NCBI GenBank assembly: GCA_003158755.1
Contig: PMLF01000041.1
Coordinates: 1,814-11,481, forward strand
Direction: 5' to 3'
Length of the DNA stretch: 9,668 bases
Source: Elusimicrobiota bacterium
Lineage (GTDB): Bacteria > Elusimicrobiota > Elusimicrobia > FEN-1173
The notes below the pieces were generated by a model. That model saw only the letters and a list, made by a program, of their open reading frames with translations, was not told where the DNA came from and did no database searches. The translations under genes were made by a program, and so were the position numbers. This document shows, one piece after another, positions 5,412 through 9,668 of this stretch (the stretch's first letter is position 1; every line of letters starts with the position of its first letter).

Positions 5412-6182
5412 TTAACAAAAAATCACCCTCAATAAAAACACCGGCAAACCCAGCATCCGGCGAATCCGGCGAGGTTCCTGCGCCAGACGGAACAACCATT
5501 CCAGACCGAGGGATTGCATCCAGCGCGGAGCGCGGCCCAACCGACCGGACAAGACGTCGAAGCTCCCCCCCACGCCCATAACGACCTTGGCGCCGAAACG
5601 ATCGATGTTGGCGTGGACCCAGGCGTCTTGAAAAGGAACGGCCAACGCGACGAAAAGGATATCGGGTCGGGCTTCCCTCACTTTTGAAACAACTCCATCT
5701 TCGCTTGGAGAAAGTGACGCCGCGACGCCGAGACGCCGCGACGCCGAGAAAAAACCGTGGTGCACGCCGACGATGTTCAAGCCGGGGTGGCGGATGATGA
5801 GTGTTTTGGCGACGGATGCAGCCACGCCCGGCGCGGCGCCGAGAAGGAATACGCGGAGAGACGTTTCGGCGGCGCGGGCGCACAGGCGGTCCATGAGCTC
5901 GATGCCGGGGACGCGGGAAAGACGATGCCCGCGGAGAAGCGCGGCGAAGACAACCCCGACGCCGTCGGGAACCACCAAGTCGGCGGCAGCGAAGGCGGCG
6001 CGGAGGCCGGGGTCTTTCTCCGCGGCCAAAATCATGAGGGGATTGGCGGTGATGATTTGGCGGGGACGCCGTTCACGAAGGAATCCCTCCGCTAAGCGGA
6101 GGGATTCCTCCATTCCGACGAAATCGATCGGAACACCCAGGATCGGCAGGCGGCTAATGGAAAACCTTTCCCAAACTCCCAA
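5412..6182 (-). CDS. WecG/TagA/CpsF-family glycosyltransferase
   Basis: A fold GT-E (family GT26) enzyme that adds a sugar, often N-acetylmannosamine or its uronic acid, to a lipid-linked GlcNAc in surface polysaccharide or teichoic acid synthesis; it acts at the cytoplasmic membrane face. Family blocks in the 256 residues: ILGVPIDFVGMEES (14-27), ITANPLMILAAEKD (44-57), VVPDGVGVVFA with the conserved Asp73 (70-80), RVPGIELMDRL (90-100), VMGVGGSFDVLSG (201-213) and RAPRWMQSLGLEWLFRLAQE (217-236). The usual GxGxPxQExW motif is altered to VALAVPFQDAWV (178-189). Residues 146-158 (SASRRLGVAASLS) look like extra sequence encoded by a tandem DNA repeat. The start at 6182 is a TTG; it is the first possible initiator after an in-frame TGA at 6200-6198, and no ATG precedes the conserved ILGVPID. 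The start is therefore uncertain by a few residues. The donor and acceptor sugars cannot be named. Confidence 0.88.
   Translation of the reverse strand: MGVWERFSISRLPILGVPIDFVGMEESLRLAEGFLRERRPRQIITANPLMILAAEKDPGLRAAFAAADLVVPDGVGVVFAALLRGHRLSRVPGIELMDRLCARAAETSLRVFLLGAAPGVAASVAKTLIIRHPGLNIVGVHHGFFSASRRLGVAASLSPSEDGVVSKVREARPDILFVALAVPFQDAWVHANIDRFGAKVVMGVGGSFDVLSGRLGRAPRWMQSLGLEWLFRLAQEPRRIRRMLGLPVFLLRVIFC
5716..5747 (-). repeat. 16-base tandem repeat inside the glycosyltransferase gene
   Basis: GACGCCGCGACGCCGA (plus strand) occurs twice in perfect tandem (5716-5731 and 5732-5747), followed by GAAAAAA. Each unit itself contains a GACGCCG sub-repeat. It encodes residues about 147-157 of the glycosyltransferase, where relatives usually have only a short acidic loop. 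GACGCCGAGACGCCGAG-type runs are a known kind of intergenic repeat; here one appears to have entered a gene without breaking the frame. Confidence 0.8.
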
Positions 6183-6193
6183 GAAGCAAGGGC

Positions 6194-6288
6194 GACGTCA
6201 TTGCGAGGAACGATTTCAGTGACGAAGCAATCGAATTATAACGAGTCAACGGCGATTGCTTCGTCGCTTCGCTCCTCGCAAAGACCCT
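6194..6288. repeat. Inverted pair of GTCATTGCGAGG...GAAGCAATC REP-like elements
   Basis: The left copy, 6194-6233, begins GACGTCATTGCGAGGAACG and ends GACGAAGCAATCG. The right copy, 6252-6288, is the same element inverted, with AGCGAAGC in the middle where the left has AACGATTTCAGT. The outer TTGCGAGGA and GACGAAGCAATCG segments match exactly. The 18-base spacer is AT-rich. This is a widespread kind of bacterial interspersed repeat. It fills nearly the whole gap between the smc stop (6300) and the glycosyltransferase start (6182), and could form a long stem in the smc transcript. No U-tract is present. Confidence 0.85.
6235..6240 (-). promoter_or_regulatory. Perfect TATAAT in the repeat spacer, possible glycosyltransferase promoter
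   Basis: The minus strand reads TATAAT, 52 bases before the TTG start at 6182. A TTGACT lies only three bases upstream, too close to act as its -35. The hexamer at the proper distance (CGAAGC) is poor and falls inside the repeat arm. Possible but weak. Confidence 0.25.
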
Positions 6289-6299
6289 AGACGCCACCG

Positions 6300-9200
6300 T
6301 CAACGACCGGCGATGGCCTGCTCGGGGCTGGACATCTCCCGCTTCTCGCCGTCCTGCCGCAGACGGGCGGAGAGGACGTGAGAGACGCCCAGGGTTTCCA
6401 TGGTGACTCCGTAGAGGACGTCGGCGGTCTCCATGGAGCGCTTGTTGTGGGTGATCATCAGGAACTGGCTCTGGCTCGTGAACCCTTTCAGGAGCGTGAT
6501 GAACCGGGTGACGTTGGCCTCGTCCAGGGGAGCGTCCACCTCGTCCAGCACGCAGAACGGCGACGGGCGCACCATGAAGAAGGCGAACAGGAGCGCGATG
6601 GCCGTGAGGGCCTTCTCGCCGCCCGAGAGGAGCGCGATGTTCTGGAGCTTCTTGCCCGGAGGCTGGGCGAAGAGCTCGATGCCGGTGTTCTGCAGGTCGT
6701 TCTCGTCGGTGAGCCGGACGTCGGCCTCGCCTCCGGCGAAGAGCTGGCCATAAATCCCCCGGAAATTTTCCCGCACTTTGTCGAACGTCTCCCGGAACTG
6801 CAGCCGGGTGGAAGCGTTGATGTGCTGGATGGTCTTCAGCAGGTCCTCTTTTGCCTTGACCAGGTCCTGCTGCTGGGACAATAGGAAGTTGTACCGCTCC
6901 TCCAACTGGGCGTGCTCCTCGGGAGCGGTCAAGTTCACGGGGCCGATGCCTTCGACCTTCCGGCGGAGGCGTTCGAGTTCCGAGAGAGCCGGCGGCGCGG
7001 CGGGCGGGACGTAACCCTCCCGCGCTTCGGCAAGGCTCATGGAATATTTCTCGCGGAGTTGGGTCTCGAGGTTTTCCCGCTTGAAGCCCGCGTGGGAATG
7101 CTGGAGCTTTTTGTCCTGAAGCTGTTCCTGCATCTCATCGTGCCGGCTCCGCAACTCCGACAGGGCGTTCACCGCCTCGGTGAGACGGGCATGGAGGGAT
7201 TGGCGCTCGGTATGGACGGTTTCCAAGGCTTCGGCGGCCTCTTGCCGTTCGCGGAGGCTGTTCTCGATGGAGGCTTTCGACTCTTCCTGGATGCGCCGCT
7301 GTTCCTCGATGCGCCCGGAGGAGCTTTCACGTTCCAGGGACTTACTTTCGATGGATTGGATCAGTTCGGCCAATTCGCTTTCGATGTCCGTGAGCTGTTT
7401 CCCCTTCCACCGCAGGCGCTCCTCCAAGCCGGACGCGCGCTCCTTCGCCACCGCCAGGGCGGAGGAAGCGGACAGCGCCTCGGACTGGCGTGCCTGGAGG
7501 GCTTCCTGAAGGACGTTCCATTGGCCCCGAAGGGATTCCTCCTCCGTCGCCGCCGAATCCAAACCGGCCGTCATCCCCTTGGCTTTTTCCGCCGCTTCCG
7601 CGCGCTCGGAGGAAACTTTCGCCATTTCCCCTTCGATGATCCGGATCTCCTCTCTCAGGAAATCCAGCGAGGAGCGGCGGCGTTCCATTTCCTGGGCGAA
7701 ATAGTTCGCGGCGGCCTTGGCGGCCTCCAGGGACCGGCGGGCCTCTTCGTGGGCCTGAACCGCCGCTTTCCGGGCGGCGTCCTTCTCGGATTTCTCGACG
7801 GCCAGGTGAGCGACGTCCGAATCCCTCAGCTCCATATCTTTTTGGATGTTCCCCCGTCTCAACGAATCGAAGGCCGGAGGCACGGCCGTGTCGGCGCCGC
7901 CTTCCAGCATGCCTTCACCGTAAAGGGTGTTCCCCTGAGCCAGCCAGCCCCCGAGCAGGAAATCCACCGCGGGCCGGAAACGGTCCTCGATGCGGACCAT
8001 GTCCAGGACGGACCGCTGGCCCACGGCCACCGGCTCTCGGCTTCCCGAGGGAAGACGGTCCAGGACCAGGAAGCGCGCGCGGCCTTTGCCCAAGGCGGTT
8101 AGATGGTCCAGGGCGGCGCGGGCATGGTCGAGAGTTTCGGCCACCAGGTCGTTGACGTGGGTCCCCAAGGCGCGGCGGACCAAGCCTTCGTCGGAATCGG
8201 AGACGGAGACGAGCTTTCCCAGAGGTCCGTGGACGCCCGGGAGCGAGGCCGCCAGGACGTTTTGCACGCCCTGGGCGTAGACGTCGGAGGACTCGTATTC
8301 GTCCTGGGCGTCCAACTGGGCTTTGAAGCGGAAGACGGAGTTCTGCGCGTCGGAGAGGAGCGTCGCCAACTCCGCGATGCGGACGTCAACGGCGGCGAGG
8401 GCTTCCATCGCCCGGGCGGCGTTCAATTCTTTATTGGCCGCGTCATCGGCAAGCCGTTTGCCTTCTTCGTCGCCTTCGGCCAGGGTTTGTTCCTGGACTC
8501 GGATTTTTTCCTGGACCTTGGCTTTCTCTTTTTCAAAGGAAGCCAATTGAGTTTCGAGGCGTCCTTCCAGGGACGTCTGGGCGGAAATCTCGTTATGGAG
8601 GCGGGAGCGCTCCTGGTTTTTCTTCCACAGGGCGTCCTGAAGTTCCTTGGCCTGGGCTTCGGCTTCCTTGAGGGCGCCGACTTTTTCGGCATGGACCTGC
8701 TCGGCGGCCTGGAGGCTCTCGGCGGATTCCCGGGACTGGCCGGCCTCGGCCTCGAGGGCTTCTTTCACTTCGACCTGAGTCTTTTCCAAATCCGTCCGGC
8801 GGGCGCGGGAACGGACGAGCTCGGCGTCCAGGACCATGTCGCGGTGGAGGATCTCTTCTTCGCGCTCGCGAGCCGTGGTGCCTTTCTGCTCGGCCATGGC
8901 GATGGCGCCGTCCACGTCGGAGAGCTTCCGGTTGAGCTCCACCAAACGCTCGCCGATCTCCGCTTCTTGCACCCGAAGTTCGGCGATGGTGGCTTCATAG
9001 GTGGCGATGCCGGCGTTCTTTTGGTGGATGTCGTTCTCGATCACTTGGAGGGCCTGGCCCATGGCGGAAATCTGTTCATCCAGTTGCCCGGCTTCCCAAA
9101 CCCAATAGGCGACTTCGGTGCGGCGCAAGTCATCCTGGGCCTTCTGGTAGTTGCGGGCCTTGCGGACCTGGGCCTCGATCTTGTCCATCTGGTCCTTGGT

Positions 9201-9668
9201 CATGGCGATGACGTCGGAGAGCCGGTCCAAGTCCAACTGGGTGCGGTCCATCTTGCGGAGGGACTCCTCCCGGCGGGCCTTGTACTTGGAGATGCCGGCG
9301 GCCTCTTCGAAAAGTTCGCGCCTCTCCTCGGGACGGGCCGACAGGATGAAGTCCACCCGGCCCTGCTCCATGATGGAATAGCCTTCCTCGCCGATGCCGG
9401 TGTCGAGGAACATCTCGTGGATGTCCTTCAAGCGGCATTGGGTCTTGTTGAGAAAATATTCGCTCTCGCCGGAGCGGAACAGGCGCCGGGTGACGGTGAC
9501 TTCGTTGTAATCGATGGGGAGAGTGTGGTTGGCGTTGTCGAACGTGAGGCTCACCTCGGACAGGTTGGAGGGAGCGCGGTTGGCGGAGCCGTTGAAAATA
9601 ACGTCCAAGAGGACCTTAGACCGGAGCGACTTGGGCGACATTTCGCCCAAGCACCAGCGGAGGGCGTT
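6300..9668 (-). CDS. smc: Chromosome segregation protein SMC (amino end cut by window edge)
   Basis: DNA-bound ATPase that, with ScpA and ScpB, compacts and separates daughter chromosomes. The 1122 visible codons start NALRWCLGEMSPKSLRSK, which normally follows Walker A directly, so roughly the first 35-40 residues lie beyond the right edge. Seen in order: head GYSIMEQGRVDFILSARP and ELFEEAAGISKYKARREE; first coiled-coil arm (about 130-460); hinge (about 465-610), including LPGVHGPLGKLVSVSD and GRARFLVLDRLP; returning arm (about 610-900); then ABC signature LLSGGEKALTAIALLFAF (from 1013), Walker B PFCVLDEVDAPLDEANV with Glu1043, and ITHNKRSMETADVLYGVTM. Total length fits a bacterial SMC (about 1160). 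The second half of the hinge is oddly diverged and lacks a recognisable GGxxxGG end. No ScpA or ScpB is nearby. The stop is TGA at 6302-6300, just before a REP-like pair. Confidence 0.96.
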   Translation of the reverse strand, partial: NALRWCLGEMSPKSLRSKVLLDVIFNGSANRAPSNLSEVSLTFDNANHTLPIDYNEVTVTRRLFRSGESEYFLNKTQCRLKDIHEMFLDTGIGEEGYSIMEQGRVDFILSARPEERRELFEEAAGISKYKARREESLRKMDRTQLDLDRLSDVIAMTKDQMDKIEAQVRKARNYQKAQDDLRRTEVAYWVWEAGQLDEQISAMGQALQVIENDIHQKNAGIATYEATIAELRVQEAEIGERLVELNRKLSDVDGAIAMAEQKGTTAREREEEILHRDMVLDAELVRSRARRTDLEKTQVEVKEALEAEAGQSRESAESLQAAEQVHAEKVGALKEAEAQAKELQDALWKKNQERSRLHNEISAQTSLEGRLETQLASFEKEKAKVQEKIRVQEQTLAEGDEEGKRLADDAANKELNAARAMEALAAVDVRIAELATLLSDAQNSVFRFKAQLDAQDEYESSDVYAQGVQNVLAASLPGVHGPLGKLVSVSDSDEGLVRRALGTHVNDLVAETLDHARAALDHLTALGKGRARFLVLDRLPSGSREPVAVGQRSVLDMVRIEDRFRPAVDFLLGGWLAQGNTLYGEGMLEGGADTAVPPAFDSLRRGNIQKDMELRDSDVAHLAVEKSEKDAARKAAVQAHEEARRSLEAAKAAANYFAQEMERRRSSLDFLREEIRIIEGEMAKVSSERAEAAEKAKGMTAGLDSAATEEESLRGQWNVLQEALQARQSEALSASSALAVAKERASGLEERLRWKGKQLTDIESELAELIQSIESKSLERESSSGRIEEQRRIQEESKASIENSLRERQEAAEALETVHTERQSLHARLTEAVNALSELRSRHDEMQEQLQDKKLQHSHAGFKRENLETQLREKYSMSLAEAREGYVPPAAPPALSELERLRRKVEGIGPVNLTAPEEHAQLEERYNFLLSQQQDLVKAKEDLLKTIQHINASTRLQFRETFDKVRENFRGIYGQLFAGGEADVRLTDENDLQNTGIELFAQPPGKKLQNIALLSGGEKALTAIALLFAFFMVRPSPFCVLDEVDAPLDEANVTRFITLLKGFTSQSQFLMITHNKRSMETADVLYGVTMETLGVSHVLSARLRQDGEKREMSSPEQAIAGR

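Noticed and set aside
5385..5420. Intrinsic terminator after the glycosyltransferase gene
   Set aside because: A T-run follows (TTTTTT at 5396-5391 on the minus strand), but the preceding stem is only about three base pairs (CCG/CGG).
6912..8102. Long plus-strand open frame (396 codons) opposite smc
   Set aside because: It lies fully antisense to the well-supported smc coiled-coil and hinge region, its product shows no recognisable domain, and GC-rich coding DNA commonly keeps the opposite strand open.

Overview
The window reads as a stretch of a GC-rich, Gram-negative bacterial chromosome. All six genes lie on the minus strand, so transcription runs from high to low coordinates. A lipoprotein-export LolCD pair indicates an outer membrane. 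A class II lysyl-tRNA synthetase and a chromosomal SMC protein indicate core genome rather than plasmid or phage. The phylum cannot be fixed from the sequence. The order lysS-lolC/E-lolD recalls Geobacter-like and other deep Gram-negative lineages. The many palindromic repeats and receiver-only proteins would suit a less-studied phylum such as Elusimicrobiota, but that is only a guess.

Layout in order of transcription: (1) 9668-6300, smc, cut by the right edge just after the Walker A region. (2) 6288-6194, an inverted pair of a REP-like element, with a perfect TATAAT hexamer in its spacer. (3) 6182-5412, a WecG/TagA/CpsF-family glycosyltransferase carrying a GC-rich tandem repeat inside the coding sequence. 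(4) 5411-5258, a gap with a small dyad and a good ribosome binding site. (5) 5257-4871, a stand-alone response-regulator receiver domain. (6) A 46-base gap with a sigma70-like promoter placed so that the next transcript would be leaderless. (7) 4824-2680, one uninterrupted 714-residue protein that fuses an intact phosphorylatable receiver domain, a roughly 100-residue linker and a full-length class II lysyl-tRNA synthetase. (8) 2656-2568, a REPIN-like pair of hairpins. (9) 2549-682, lolC/E and lolD, overlapping by ATGA. (10) 672-564, a 37-bp inverted repeat made of AAAAGGN heptads. (11) 542-1, the first 180 codons of ilvE, cut by the left edge.

The standout is the receiver-LysRS fusion. Housekeeping aminoacyl-tRNA synthetases are not normally joined to a two-component receiver. 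Here all phosphorylation residues and all synthetase motifs look intact, and a paralogous free receiver is encoded immediately upstream. The simplest reading is that phosphorelay or signalling input modulates lysine charging, or relocates the enzyme, but this is inference. The second theme is repeat invasion. Three unrelated inverted-repeat pairs fill three intergenic gaps, and two further repeats sit in frame inside proteins, one in the LysRS linker and one in the glycosyltransferase.
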